A DNA stretch of 64,000 nt from a bacterium (GCA_030429585.1 JAUIEU010000001.1:186001-250000); one strand, 5' to 3'; shown: positions 45,157 to 56,709, counted from the stretch's first letter. Numbers and translations are program-made. Notes: a model not told the origin generated them from the sequence alone.

Positions 45157-46431
45157 TTAGTTGTTGCTGTACTTTTTAAAAATTAGGCTAGCATTGTGGC
45201 CACCAAAGCCAAAGCTGTTGCTCATGGCCACGGTGTAGTTATCCACCTTGCGGGCGGTGTTAGGCACAATATCCAGGCCCGCGCAGTCAGGGTCAGTTTC
45301 GTCGTGGTTAATGGTGGGGGGCAGCACGCCATGCTCTAGTGATTGTAGGCAAATAATGGATTCTAACGCGCCAGCACCGCCTAGCAGGTGGCCGTGCATG
45401 CTTTTGGTACCGCTGACGGCCAGGCCGTTGCTGGCATAATCGCCAAATACACGCTTAATGGCTTTTACTTCGGCCGTATCGCCAACCGGGGTGCTGGTGG
45501 CGTGGGCATTAATGTAGTTAATATCGGTGGCGGCAATCCCAGCATCTTGCAGGGCGTTTTCCATGGCGCGGCTGGCACCATCGCCTTCTGGGTGGGGGGC
45601 CACAATATCGTTGGCATCGCTGCTGGCGCCATAACCAATCACTTCGCCGTAAATTTTGGCGCCACGGGCTTTGGCATGTTCTAGTTCTTCTAGCACCAAG
45701 GTGCCGCCGCCTTCGCCCATTACAAAGCCATCGCGGTTTTTATCAAAGGGTCGGCTGGCGCGGGTGGGGTCATCCTCTCGTAAGGAGAGGGCGCGCATGG
45801 CAGCAAAGCCAGAAATAGCCAAGCAAGTTAAGGGGGCTTCTGCGCCACCAGCAATCATGGCATCGGTTTGGCCGCTGGCAATACTGTGGAAGGCTTGCCC
45901 AACGGCGTCTGTGCCGGTAGCACAGGCTGTAACCACACAGTAGTTGGGGCCTTTGGCGCCATACTCAATAGAAATTCGTCCGCTGGCTGAGTCCGACAGC
46001 ATCATGTGGACAAAAAATGGGCTGGTTTTGCGCAGGCCGTGCTCTTTTACCCGCATCATGCAGGTTTCTATGGTGCCAATACCACCGGCACCGGTACCTA
46101 AAATAACGCCAAAGCGATGACCATCCACATTGCCTTTTAGGCCGCTGGCATCCATGGCCAGCTTGGTGGCGGCAATACCAAATTGCATGTAGCGGTCCAT
46201 ACGGCGGCTATCGCGCTTGTCCATGTAGTCTTCCGGGGCAAAATCCGGTATATCGCCACCAATGGTGACGGCTTGCTCTTCGATGGGGAGCATGGATAGC
46301 TTTTTAATGCCGCTGTTACCCGCACTCACGTTGGCCCAAATATCATCCAGGGTGGAACCGATGGGGGTGATAGCACCCATGCCGGTAACCACAACACGGC
46401 GTTTGGTAGGGGTTGGTATAGAAGAACTCAT
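45157..46431 (-). CDS. fabF: Beta-ketoacyl-ACP synthase II
   Basis: A 424-residue elongation condensing enzyme joining malonyl-ACP to acyl-ACP. The catalytic triad is Cys170 (VVTACATGTDAVG) with His in NAHATSTP and MHGHLLGGAG; GMGAITPIG opens the fold and NSFGFGGHNASL closes it. I chose the ATG at 46431 over the GTG at 46443. It is the last gene of the rpmF-plsX-fabH-fabD-fabG-acpP-fabF run, but a terminator (46467-46522) stands between acpP and it, so expression should be lower than that of acpP unless it has its own promoter. Confidence 0.95.
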   Translation of the reverse strand: MSSSIPTPTKRRVVVTGMGAITPIGSTLDDIWANVSAGNSGIKKLSMLPIEEQAVTIGGDIPDFAPEDYMDKRDSRRMDRYMQFGIAATKLAMDASGLKGNVDGHRFGVILGTGAGGIGTIETCMMRVKEHGLRKTSPFFVHMMLSDSASGRISIEYGAKGPNYCVVTACATGTDAVGQAFHSIASGQTDAMIAGGAEAPLTCLAISGFAAMRALSLREDDPTRASRPFDKNRDGFVMGEGGGTLVLEELEHAKARGAKIYGEVIGYGASSDANDIVAPHPEGDGASRAMENALQDAGIAATDINYINAHATSTPVGDTAEVKAIKRVFGDYASNGLAVSGTKSMHGHLLGGAGALESIICLQSLEHGVLPPTINHDETDPDCAGLDIVPNTARKVDNYTVAMSNSFGFGGHNASLIFKKYSNN

Positions 46432-46466
46432 GGCGTTACACACACAATAAAAATCGATAAACCATT

Positions 46467-46522
46467 AAAAAGCCCCGGCAGGAAAAGGTGTTTCGACAGG
46501 CAAAACGGTCGCCCGCCGGGGC
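46467..46522 (-). terminator. Terminator/attenuator between acpP and fabF
   Basis: On the minus strand GCCCCGGC and GCCGGGGC (46515-46522 and 46472-46479 on the plus strand) form a perfect 8-base stem followed by TTTTT. The loop is long (35 bases). It probably lets most transcripts end after acpP. Confidence 0.7.
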
Positions 46523-46539
46523 ACATAGGGTAAGTTTAA

Positions 46540-46788
46540 TTAACCTTTGGCTACTTTTTCAATGTAGCTTAGGGCGCACTGAACCGTTTGAATTTTTTCA
46601 GCTTCCTCATCAGGAATTTCTACGCCGAACTCATCTTCAAAGGCCATAACCAGCTCTACTTTATCCAAGCTGTCAGCACCTAAGTCGGTGGTGAAGTTGG
46701 CTTCTGGCTTTACTTCAGCTTCGCTGCAGCTGAGTTGGTCTACAATTACTTTTTTCACGCGGTCAAAATGAGCGGTGGTGGTGGTCAT
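46540..46788 (-). CDS. acpP: Acyl carrier protein
   Basis: An 82-residue acidic carrier. [12 protein letters not shown] holds Ser40, the phosphopantetheine attachment site. It carries growing acyl chains for the Fab enzymes encoded around it. The terminator just after it suggests it is made in excess over FabF, as acyl carrier protein usually is. Confidence 0.96.
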   Translation of the reverse strand: MTTTTAHFDRVKKVIVDQLSCSEAEVKPEANFTTDLGADSLDKVELVMAFEDEFGVEIPDEEAEKIQTVQCALSYIEKVAKG

Positions 46789-46883
46789 TATCAGTATCCT
46801 TATGAACTTAGTTGAGGGGGAATAACAATTAAATTGGGAATTTGGAAATTTAGAAAACGGTTGGGGTGGGCACCTAGGGCACC

Positions 46884-47657
46884 TTACACCACTAGGCCGC
46901 CATCCACTTGGAGTACTTGGCCAGTAATGTAATCTCCCGAGGTTACCAGAAACGTGACCGCTTTCGCAATATCTTCTACTTGGCCTAATCGCTTCAGCGG
47001 GATATGTTTCTCGATTTCTTCGGTGGGGAGGTCTTTGGTCATATCGGTGGCAATAAAGCCGGGGGCTACCGCATTAACGCGGATATTACGGGCGGCCAGC
47101 TCTTTGGCGGCGGCTTTGGTTAGGCCAATCACCCCAGCCTTACTGGCAGAATAGTTGGCTTGGCCGGCGTTGCCGTACACGCCGCTAATGCTGGTTAGGT
47201 TGACAATGGCGCCACGGCGTTGCTTCATCATAATTTTGGTGGCGGCCCGCATGGTGTAAAACACGCCATTTAGGTTGGTGTCAATCACGGCACCCCAGTC
47301 GTCGTTGTTCATGCGCATCATCAAGTTATCGCGGGTAATACCGGCATTGTTAATTAGCGCATCAATGCGGCCATACGCCTCCATGGTTTGATCGATTACT
47401 TGCTGGGCGGCGTCTGGGCTGGCGGCATCCGCCATAATGGCCAGTGCGCTCTGGCCTGCTTCTTCAATAGTGGCTTTTACGTCGTTGGCCGCGTCCGCGT
47501 TGCGGGCATAGGTAATCACCACATTGTAGCCAGCGTTAGCCAGGGCCAGGGCGCAGGCTTTGCCAATACCACGAGAACCGCCTGTAACAATGGCAACGGG
47601 GGCCTCTTGTGGGGTGGTGGCGTTGGTTTGGGGAGAGGTTAAAGTGGCTTGGCTCAT
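46884..47657 (-). CDS. fabG: 3-oxoacyl-ACP reductase
   Basis: A 257-residue short-chain dehydrogenase using NADPH to reduce 3-ketoacyl-ACP. The cofactor loop is [13 protein letters not shown] (about 25-37); INNAGIT (about 104) and the catalytic Ser and Tyr/Lys of [23 protein letters not shown] (about 150-172; Y and K in YSASK) are in place. The N-terminal 18 residues are an extra polar stretch. Operon position between fabD and acpP fits. Confidence 0.95.
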   Translation of the reverse strand: MSQATLTSPQTNATTPQEAPVAIVTGGSRGIGKACALALANAGYNVVITYARNADAANDVKATIEEAGQSALAIMADAASPDAAQQVIDQTMEAYGRIDALINNAGITRDNLMMRMNNDDWGAVIDTNLNGVFYTMRAATKIMMKQRRGAIVNLTSISGVYGNAGQANYSASKAGVIGLTKAAAKELAARNIRVNAVAPGFIATDMTKDLPTEEIEKHIPLKRLGQVEDIAKAVTFLVTSGDYITGQVLQVDGGLVV

Positions 47658-47706
47658 GGGGTTAGGAACTCCTAAAAAAGGGAATGATTGGGGGGTATCG
47701 TTGTGC

Positions 47707-48684
47707 CTATACGGCTAAAGAAGGCGTCTGAAAACTGGAAATTGCGGTAACGGCGGCCTCTAGGCTGGCCATATCGTTTATGGCGTGGCAGGTAACGCTT
47801 CGGTCTGTTTTTTTGAATAGCCCACACAGCACGTTACCAGGGCCAAATTCAATCACGGTATCAATGCCGTAATCGGCAATCATGGCCTGCATGGTGTCGG
47901 TCCAACGCACGGCATGGTCAATTTGCTGGGCCAGCTTGTTGCGGCACTCGGTGCCGTTGGTGGTGGCCGCAGCATCCACATTGGTAATAACGGGCACCTG
48001 TGGGTCGCTAAAGGCAAACTCGTTAATAAAGGTGGCAAACTCGTTGGCGGCAGGTTGCATTAGGGGCGAATGAAAGGCGCCACCCACGGGCAACGGGATA
48101 ACCCGCTTGGCGCCGGCCTCTTTTAACGGGTCTGCTACAGCGGCAACGGCGCTAGGGTCGCCACTAATCACAATTTGGCCGGGGCAGTTATCGTTGGCAA
48201 TGGTAACCACGGCGGTTGGATTGGCGTCGGTGTAGGCCGTCAGCACAGGGGCAATAGCGTCAGCGCCTAAGCCTAGTACAGCGCTCATGGCGCCATCTTT
48301 AGCGGCTTCCATTAGGCTGGCTCGCTTTTGAATTAATTTGGCCGCCATGGGGATATCTATGGCGCCTGCGGCCACCAAGGCACCGTACTCGCCTAGGCTG
48401 TGGCCGGCGGTTACCAAGGGGGTAATGTTGGGGCAGCGTTGGGTAAACAAGGTATAGGCCGCCAAGGATGTGGCCAAAATGCCGGGCTGGGTGTACAGGG
48501 TTCGTTTTAAGGTGTCTTCTGGGCCGTTAAAGCACACGTCAGAAAGAGGCTCGCCCATCACCGTATCAAAGGTGGCAAAAATTTGGGCGGCCTTGGGGTC
48601 GTTGGTGGCAAAATCGTGGCCCATGCCCACGGCTTGGGCCCCTTGGCCTGGGAATACAAATGCTATACGGGGTTGAGAAGACAT
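47707..48684 (-). CDS. fabD: Malonyl-CoA:ACP transacylase
   Basis: A 325-residue acyltransferase charging ACP with malonate. It shows FVFPGQGAQ (about 9-17), Gln11-loop and the nucleophile Ser96 in GHSLGEY, Arg in IQKRASLM (about 120), and the His of VGGAFHSPLM (about 205). Operon position between fabH and fabG fits the pathway. Confidence 0.95.
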   Translation of the reverse strand: MSSQPRIAFVFPGQGAQAVGMGHDFATNDPKAAQIFATFDTVMGEPLSDVCFNGPEDTLKRTLYTQPGILATSLAAYTLFTQRCPNITPLVTAGHSLGEYGALVAAGAIDIPMAAKLIQKRASLMEAAKDGAMSAVLGLGADAIAPVLTAYTDANPTAVVTIANDNCPGQIVISGDPSAVAAVADPLKEAGAKRVIPLPVGGAFHSPLMQPAANEFATFINEFAFSDPQVPVITNVDAAATTNGTECRNKLAQQIDHAVRWTDTMQAMIADYGIDTVIEFGPGNVLCGLFKKTDRSVTCHAINDMASLEAAVTAISSFQTPSLAV

Positions 48685-48711
48685 CGTTGGGTGTCCTTTT
48701 ACATTATTTTG

Positions 48712-49827
48712 CTACGCCAGGGCGGGCTCTAGTACAGGGTGGGCGGCAGCAGTGTCGGCCATTGCGGCTTCGCTTAAGGGTGGGCGTTGATCCACAGCCG
48801 TCCACTCTAAAATGGTGCTGCCCCAAGCAGCGCCAGCGCCAAAACCGCAAAGGAGCAGCTTGTGGCCTTTTTTAATTTTGCCAGTGCGTACGGCGTGGTT
48901 AATGGCAATGGGGATGGATGCCGCCGATGTGTTGCCCACAGGGGCAATGTGGGTAATGAGTTTTTCTGGGGGGATACCCAGGCGCTCGCTCATGGATTCC
49001 ATAATGCGGATATTGGCCTGGTGGAGCACCACGTAATCAATATCATCCAACGTCATGTTGGCTTTTTTAAGGGTCGTGTTAATGGATTCTGGCACCACAC
49101 GGGTGGCAAATTTAAACATTTCGCGCCCGTTCATGTATAGCAATTGTTCTGGCTTGGTGCGGGGGGTGCGGGGCTCTACCGTGGGGCAGTTGTCAAAATT
49201 GGTGTATAGGGTTAGTTCTTTGCCAAAGCTGCCATCCATGTGGAGGTCATTGGCAAAAAACCGGTTGGGGGCGCCTTGTTCCGCGGTGTAAATCGCTGCC
49301 CCAGAACCATCACCAAACAATACGCAGGTGTTGCGGTCTGTCCAATCCACCGTGCGAGAGTGAATATCGGCACCCATCACCAAGGCGGTTTTATACATGC
49401 CACTCATTAAAAATTGCTGGGCCACCACGGTGCCGTACACAAACCCACTACACGCTAGGGATAAATCAAACCCGGCGGCGTTGGTGGCGCCAATCGCATG
49501 CTGCACTTGGCAGGCCACGGCAGGGTAAATCGTATCTGGGGTGCTGGTGCCTACAATAATCAGGTCGAGGTCTTTGCCTTCCATACCAGCGCTGGCTAGG
49601 GTGTCTTTGGCGGCGGCAATGGCTAGCTCGCCCACGGTTTCATCGCCACTCACAATGTGGCGTTGTTTAATGCCGGTGCGGCTGGTAATCCACTCATCGT
49701 TGGTATCTACCAGGCCTTCTAAATCGGCATTGGTAAGGGTGGCCTTGGGGACAAAGGCGCCAATGCCAGCCAGTTGGATGCCATAGGGAGGATTGGTGCA
49801 GGGGTTGTGTTGTTCAGCAGGGGTCAT
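48712..49827 (-). CDS. fabH: Beta-ketoacyl-ACP synthase III
   Basis: A condensing enzyme of 371 residues that starts fatty acid synthesis from acetyl-CoA and malonyl-ACP. Cys126 in LACSGF is the nucleophile; the His/Asn pair is in HQANIRI and GNTSAASIP. GIGAFVP and DTNDEWITSRTGI are family marks. I use the ATG at 49827: the longer frame would overlap plsX with a Pro/Arg-rich sequence unlike the family. A 25-residue Ala-rich tail follows the usual C-terminus. Confidence 0.94.
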   Translation of the reverse strand: MTPAEQHNPCTNPPYGIQLAGIGAFVPKATLTNADLEGLVDTNDEWITSRTGIKQRHIVSGDETVGELAIAAAKDTLASAGMEGKDLDLIIVGTSTPDTIYPAVACQVQHAIGATNAAGFDLSLACSGFVYGTVVAQQFLMSGMYKTALVMGADIHSRTVDWTDRNTCVLFGDGSGAAIYTAEQGAPNRFFANDLHMDGSFGKELTLYTNFDNCPTVEPRTPRTKPEQLLYMNGREMFKFATRVVPESINTTLKKANMTLDDIDYVVLHQANIRIMESMSERLGIPPEKLITHIAPVGNTSAASIPIAINHAVRTGKIKKGHKLLLCGFGAGAAWGSTILEWTAVDQRPPLSEAAMADTAAAHPVLEPALA

Positions 49828-49891
49828 AAACAGCTTTCGTTCAATAAATTTAGGCGGCGAGCCACCGTTTTTACGAATAAAACAAGGTTGG

Positions 49892-50992
49892 TTATTGGGC
49901 CTGGGGTAGGGGCTCGGTGGCAGGTTCGGTAGTGGCGGCCTTTGCAGTTGCCTCATTATCTGTCATTACAGCTGTTATTTTACCTAAAACATCCGTAATA
50001 ACCGATTGTTTTGCAACTCGAATCGCGTTTTCGATAGCGTAGGCCTTGCTGTTGCCGTGGCCAATAACGCAAATACCGTTAATACCAAGCAATAAGGCGC
50101 CCCCGTATTCGGCAGGGTCTACCTGGGCTTTGGCGCGGCGCAGGGCACTGCGGGCCAACAAGGCACCGGCCTTGGCCTTTAGGCTGCTGCTGAGTTCATC
50201 TTTAATGGCCAGCAGTAGCATTTTAGCCACGCCTTCCGCACTTTTTAGGGCGATGTTACCGCTAAAGCCATCGCACACGGCCACATCACAGCCGCCTTTA
50301 AACACGTCATGGCCTTCTACATTACCAATAAAGTTAATGTTGTTATCGTTGCTTAACAGCTCGTAGGCAGCATTGACAAGGCTATTGCCCTTGCCCAGCT
50401 CTTCGCCAATGTTCATAATGCCCACGCGCGGCTCGGCAATGCCGTGTACCTGTTGCATAAACACGTTGCCCATTTGGCCAAATTGCAACAGCATTTCGGG
50501 GATGCAGTCTGCATTGGCACCAGCATCCAACAATAACGATGGCGTACTGGTAGATGGCAATACGACCCCAATAGCCGGGCGGTCCACACCAGGGATGCGG
50601 CCAATGTACAGTAGCGCCGCGGCCATGGCAGCACCGGTGCTGCCAGCGGCAATCATGGCGTCGGCTTCGCCGGTTTTAACTTGCTTGGCGGTTACCACAA
50701 TGCTGGCATCTCGTTTGCGCCGAATGGCGGATGCCGGCGAATCGCCCATACCAATTACATCCAGGGCAGGCACAATGGTTACGTGGCTTGTGGCGTTGGC
50801 GCCCATATCGGCCCGTAACAGGGCTAGCTCGCGCTCAATCGCCTCTGGCTGGCCAACTAATTGCACTTGTACATCGTGTTTTCTGGCGCCCAACACGGCC
50901 CCTTTTACAATTTCGCCGGGGGCAAAGTCACCGCCCATGGCATCAATGGCTATGGTGGTGGGGCGCTTGGCAGCAGTGTTGGCAGTAGGCAT
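49892..50992 (-). CDS. plsX: Phosphate acyltransferase
   Basis: A 366-residue peripheral membrane enzyme making acyl-phosphate from acyl-ACP for phospholipid synthesis. AIDAMGGDFAPGEIVKGA (about 15-32), ALLRADMGANA, AAGSTGAAMAAALLYIGRI (about 115-133) and GFSGNIALK (about 245) mark the family. It sits between rpmF and fabH, the usual bacterial order. Confidence 0.94.
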   Translation of the reverse strand: MPTANTAAKRPTTIAIDAMGGDFAPGEIVKGAVLGARKHDVQVQLVGQPEAIERELALLRADMGANATSHVTIVPALDVIGMGDSPASAIRRKRDASIVVTAKQVKTGEADAMIAAGSTGAAMAAALLYIGRIPGVDRPAIGVVLPSTSTPSLLLDAGANADCIPEMLLQFGQMGNVFMQQVHGIAEPRVGIMNIGEELGKGNSLVNAAYELLSNDNNINFIGNVEGHDVFKGGCDVAVCDGFSGNIALKSAEGVAKMLLLAIKDELSSSLKAKAGALLARSALRRAKAQVDPAEYGGALLLGINGICVIGHGNSKAYAIENAIRVAKQSVITDVLGKITAVMTDNEATAKAATTEPATEPLPQAQ

Positions 50993-51063
50993 GGCAGCAG
51001 ATAGTCTCGCAGGGTAAACACAATTAGCGTGGGGTCACGCGGGGGCTGTGTATCGTCCAGCGA

Positions 51064-51420
51064 TTAGGCGTCGGTGCTGGGCTCGTCGGTGGAAGCGTCG
51101 TCAGCAGCAGGGGTATCTGCTTCAGGCTTATCTTTTTTGGCTTTTTTCGCTTTGGCGGGCTTGTCAGCAGGGGCGTCCGCGGCAGCGTCGTCATCAGCGG
51201 CGGCTGTACCCGGGAAGAAATCGCCAGCGGAAATGTCTTCATCCAGCATGGATTTTAGTACCACACGGTCTTTATAAAAGCCGCAAACACCACATAGGGT
51301 GTGGGGGTGACGAGGGGCGCCACAGTTAGGGCAGCTACTAATGGCGGGTACGGTGGCTTTCCAGTTACTACGGCGATGGCCTTGATCGGAATGGCCTGTG
51401 CGCTTCTTGGGAACTGCCAT
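51064..51420 (-). CDS. rpmF: 50S ribosomal protein L32 with a long acidic extension
   Basis: Residues 1-60 are a normal L32: MAVPKKRTGHSDQGHRRSNW and four zinc cysteines (Cys30, Cys33, Cys43, Cys46). Typical L32 is 55-65 residues, but this one has a further 58 residues made almost only of Ala, Asp, Lys, Pro and Thr (a lysine-rich patch flanked by acidic runs). The stop codon is clean and plsX follows after 71 bases. The tail would project from the ribosome surface; its purpose is unknown. Confidence 0.9.
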   Translation of the reverse strand: MAVPKKRTGHSDQGHRRSNWKATVPAISSCPNCGAPRHPHTLCGVCGFYKDRVVLKSMLDEDISAGDFFPGTAAADDDAAADAPADKPAKAKKAKKDKPEADTPAADDASTDEPSTDA

Positions 51421-51612
51421 AATAAGAATCCTTTATTAAAAAATCTTTTGGGAAAATACTTGGAAGAAAACGTGCGCTTAAATTAGCGGTTTCTGAACGC
51501 CTTTTTGTATCACAAAGACGGGGCAACGCAAACCAATGCAAGCGCCTAGGGCCACTACTGTTACATGAGCGTTTTGGGTACACTAACCCGTGTGAATAGG
51601 TGCCTATTGTAG

Positions 51613-53778
<2,166 letters not shown>

Positions 53779-54471
53779 ATGAATTTTACTGTCTTAACAT
53801 TATTCCCTGATGTGATTAATCATTACTGTAATGCCAGCATTGTGGGGCGCGGGCAACAAGCTGGGTTGCTATCGGTAAATACAGTCAACCCACGGGATTT
53901 TTCTGGTAATAAGCACAATCGCGTGGATGATACCCCCTACGGTGGCGGCGCAGGCATGGTAATGATGGCGCCCCCCATTGTATCCGCCTACGAAAGCTTA
54001 GGCGAGTTGCCCGCCAATACGCCGGTTATTCTAACGACGCCAGCTGGCCCCACCTTTAACCAACCCATGGCAAAACAGTGGGCTGATGCGTATAGCCACA
54101 TGGTGTTTTTATGCGGCCACTATGAAGGCATAGATGCCCGCGTGGCCAAGGTGTTGCCAAATGTGATGCCAGTAAGCATTGGCGATTATGTACTCACCGG
54201 CGGCGAATTGCCTGCCCTGTGCATGATGGATGCGGTAAGCCGCTACATCCCCGGCGTGGTACAAAAGGCAGATAGCGTGACGGAAGATAGCTTTAGCGGC
54301 GAGCAAACCTTGCTAGAACATGCCCATTACACCCGCCCTGCCGAGTTTCGGGGCCACGCAGTGCCGGATATTTTGTTAAGCGGCGACCACGCTAAAATTG
54401 CGGCGTGGCGGCATCAACAATCGGTGCATGTTACCCAACGCTACCGCCCCGAGTTACTACCCCCAGAGTGA
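53779..54471 (+). CDS. trmD: tRNA (guanine-37-N1)-methyltransferase
   Basis: A 230-residue trefoil-knot (SPOUT) methyltransferase making m1G37. It shows DFSGNKHNRVDDTPYGGGAGMVM (quoted in part: VDDTPYGGGAGMV), LCGHYEGID (about 111-119) and IGDYVLTGGELPAL (the SAM-binding knot). The usual neighbours rpsP, rimM and rplS are absent; instead it directly follows ligA with no spacer. Its last 31 bases overlap the convergent BlaI-like gene. Confidence 0.95.
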   Translation: MNFTVLTLFPDVINHYCNASIVGRGQQAGLLSVNTVNPRDFSGNKHNRVDDTPYGGGAGMVMMAPPIVSAYESLGELPANTPVILTTPAGPTFNQPMAKQWADAYSHMVFLCGHYEGIDARVAKVLPNVMPVSIGDYVLTGGELPALCMMDAVSRYIPGVVQKADSVTEDSFSGEQTLLEHAHYTRPAEFRGHAVPDILLSGDHAKIAAWRHQQSVHVTQRYRPELLPPE

Positions 54472-54839
54472 ATTTGAGCCAGCAACGCTTGTTGAATGGT
54501 GTATAGGGCTAGCTGGGCATCGCCGTGGCAGTGGGTGTTTATCCACGGTTGCAACCATTGGTGCAAGGTGTGGGTGCGCAGGCTTTCTGCGGTGTGGCCT
54601 TGGCCCAGCCATACAAACCCTAGCCGGTTGGTTTGTGGGTGGGCTTGCTTGTGTACCCAACCCCGCTTTACCCAGCGGTTTAGCACGGTTAGCACCGTTT
54701 GGATGGGGTATTGTTGTGGGCTTTTTTTGTTTAGCGCATCGGTTAAATCGCGGGCGGTAATGGGGGTGTGCGCGCCGTGGCTTTGCCGCCAGTGGGTCCA
54801 GCACTGTTGCAGGTTATGGCTAAATCCAGGGTTACCCAT
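54441..54839 (-). CDS. BlaI/MecI/CopY-like winged-helix regulator
   Basis: A 132-residue protein whose middle (about 25-90) matches the penicillinase-repressor winged helix: ITARDLTDAL, then PIQTVLTVLNRWVKRGWV (recognition helix and wing) and TNRLGFVWL. Members repress beta-lactamase, copper or metal-resistance genes and are often released by proteolysis. No such target gene lies nearby. Its 3' end overlaps the trmD 3' end by 31 bases. It lies 8 bases downstream of purQ on the same strand. Confidence 0.6.
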   Translation of the reverse strand: MGNPGFSHNLQQCWTHWRQSHGAHTPITARDLTDALNKKSPQQYPIQTVLTVLNRWVKRGWVHKQAHPQTNRLGFVWLGQGHTAESLRTHTLHQWLQPWINTHCHGDAQLALYTIQQALLAQIHSGGSNSGR

Positions 54840-54847
54840 GGTGTGTG

Positions 54848-55576
54848 TTAGCAGGCTAACGTAGGCAAAGGAGCGTTGTTATTCGTCGCCAGCCAAGTTA
54901 GTAGGCTTTCAAACAGGGTGCGGCCATGGGCGCTGGTTAGGGCACTGGGGGTTAAGGCACGCTCTGGGTGGGGCATCATCCCTAATACATTGCCCGCTTT
55001 ATTGCAAATGCCAGCAATATCATTGTCGGATCCATTCACATCCATCAGGGTGCGAAAGACGACTTGTTGATTCGCTTCTAGTTGATCCAAGGTTTCGTCA
55101 TCGGCTACATAGCAGCCATCGGCGTGGGCAATGGGTAAGTGGATGGTTTTTCCTTGGGTGTACTGCTGGGTAAAGGGGGTTGTGATATTTTCTACCCGCA
55201 TGGCCACGGTTTGGCATAAAAACTGTTTTTGGCGGTTTTGGGTTAAGGCTCCGGGCAGTAAGCCACTTTCCGTTAAAATTTGGAAACCATTGCAAATGCC
55301 CAGTACAGGGCGGCCTTGGTCGGCAAACTCTCGGATAGCCCGAATAACAGGCGAGAGTTGAGCCAGTGCGCCGCTGCGCAAGTAATCGCCAAAGCTAAAC
55401 CCACCAGGGATAAGGATGGCATCCACACCATCCACGCTGCCGCTACGATGCCATAGGTAGCGGGCTTGCACGGCATACCCCTGCTCCGGAAAATCGTGGC
55501 GAAGGGGTTCAAAGCAATCCTGCTCGCAGTTACTTCCCGGGAATCGCACAATACCGATGGTGGTTCCATTACGCAT
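54848..55576 (-). CDS. purQ: Phosphoribosylformylglycinamidine synthase subunit PurQ
   Basis: A 242-residue glutaminase subunit that supplies ammonia for FGAM synthesis. RFPGSNCEQDC (about 10-20), LIPGGFSFGDYLR (about 56-68), the nucleophile Cys of LGICNGFQIL (about 97-106) and the His/Glu of MPHPERA (about 213) are all present. It follows the purC-purS fusion by about 100 bases on the same strand, giving purC-purS then purQ. The large subunit purL is not in the window. Confidence 0.94.
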   Translation of the reverse strand: MRNGTTIGIVRFPGSNCEQDCFEPLRHDFPEQGYAVQARYLWHRSGSVDGVDAILIPGGFSFGDYLRSGALAQLSPVIRAIREFADQGRPVLGICNGFQILTESGLLPGALTQNRQKQFLCQTVAMRVENITTPFTQQYTQGKTIHLPIAHADGCYVADDETLDQLEANQQVVFRTLMDVNGSDNDIAGICNKAGNVLGMMPHPERALTPSALTSAHGRTLFESLLTWLATNNNAPLPTLAC

Positions 55577-55674
55577 TAGGGGGTCTCAATCTTGTATCCA
55601 AAACATCATCACTGGGGTAATTTTATGGTTACTATTCAGTTGTATAATTTAATAAGGGGTTTCTAACAGGTATT

Positions 55675-56709
55675 CTACCTTACTTCGTGGTTTTGGGTGA
55701 TGGTTGTAACGGTGGCGTCTTCAATTACTGGGTTGGAGAGGATCTGTTTGGCTTGTTTTTCGGCAATAACGCGGGCTTCGCCATGATGGGTGGCGTTTAC
55801 AGTTAGCTCAAATTGTTTGTTGGCCAATACCTGTTGGATGCACCCATCAGTATTATCGCCGACATATTGGCTAACCGTGCGGCTTTGGGGGCTAAGCACA
55901 CTTTTTCGGCTGGTTACCAGCACGGTGGCGGTAAAGGTTTCGGTGGGTAGGCTTAAGGCTTGGATGCTATCTTGGTTTAGGCGGTCGCGCACTTGCTCGT
56001 AGCGGTCCAACAGGTCGCCTTCATCCAGGCGAAAAGTATCCTTATCCAAAATGGTGCCGGTGGCGGTATCCCGCAGGCGAAAGTTATCCGGGCTTAATTC
56101 GTCGGCTAAAATGAGTTCGTTATTGGGGTTTAGCCCAAATTCCAACTTAAAATCGGCACATGTAATGCCAATGTGGGCAAAGGCTTCCGTTAAAATGCGG
56201 TTCGCCGCTAAGGCGGCTTCGGTTATATGTTGCAAGGTGGTTTGCGGGGGTACCAGGCGCAAGGCGGTAATGGCGGCATCGCTTAGTAGGGGGTCGTTTA
56301 GGTCGTCTCGTTTGTAGAAAAACTCCACTAAGGGGGGGCAAAGCACGTGGCCTTCTTCTAGCCCGTAGCGGGTGCATACACTGCCTAGGGCCACGTTGCG
56401 TACCACCACTTCTAGCGGAATCATGGCTAGCTTTTGGTAAATTAGGGTATTGGGGGCTTGGCCATACCCTACAAAACAGGTGGGGATGCCGTGATTATGT
56501 AGCAGGGTAAATAGCGTGGCACTAATGCTGGCGTTTAATAGGCCTTTGCCGTTAAACTGGGCAAATTTTTTGCCGTTAAAGGCGGTGGCATCATCTTTAA
56601 ACTCCACGCACAACTGGGTGGTATCCGTTGGGTGGGGCGATATTATTTTAGCCTTACCTTCGTAGGTGGCTGTAACGGGTTTGCTAGGGGCATCAGTTGC
56701 AGCAGGCAT
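55675..56709 (-). CDS. purC: Fused SAICAR synthetase (PurC) and FGAM synthase subunit PurS
   Basis: A 344-residue fusion. Residues 14-250 are PurC: YEGKAKIIS, LEVVVRNVALGS (about 99-110), DFKLEFGL (about 187-194), LADELSPDNFRL (about 201-212). Residues about 258-337 match PurS: ATVLVTSRKSVLSPQSRTV at its start and KQILSNPVIEDATV at its end; PurS alone is about 80 residues. PurS bridges PurL and PurQ, and purQ is the next gene. PurC acts later in the same pathway, so the fusion ties two steps together. I chose the ATG at 56709 (GAGAGAAG just upstream). No frameshift or stop lies between the domains. Confidence 0.93.
   Translation of the reverse strand: MPAATDAPSKPVTATYEGKAKIISPHPTDTTQLCVEFKDDATAFNGKKFAQFNGKGLLNASISATLFTLLHNHGIPTCFVGYGQAPNTLIYQKLAMIPLEVVVRNVALGSVCTRYGLEEGHVLCPPLVEFFYKRDDLNDPLLSDAAITALRLVPPQTTLQHITEAALAANRILTEAFAHIGITCADFKLEFGLNPNNELILADELSPDNFRLRDTATGTILDKDTFRLDEGDLLDRYEQVRDRLNQDSIQALSLPTETFTATVLVTSRKSVLSPQSRTVSQYVGDNTDGCIQQVLANKQFELTVNATHHGEARVIAEKQAKQILSNPVIEDATVTTITQNHEVR

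Noticed and set aside
49828-49956. Longer N-terminus for FabH
   Set aside because: It overlaps plsX, is Pro/Arg-rich and does not resemble the family.
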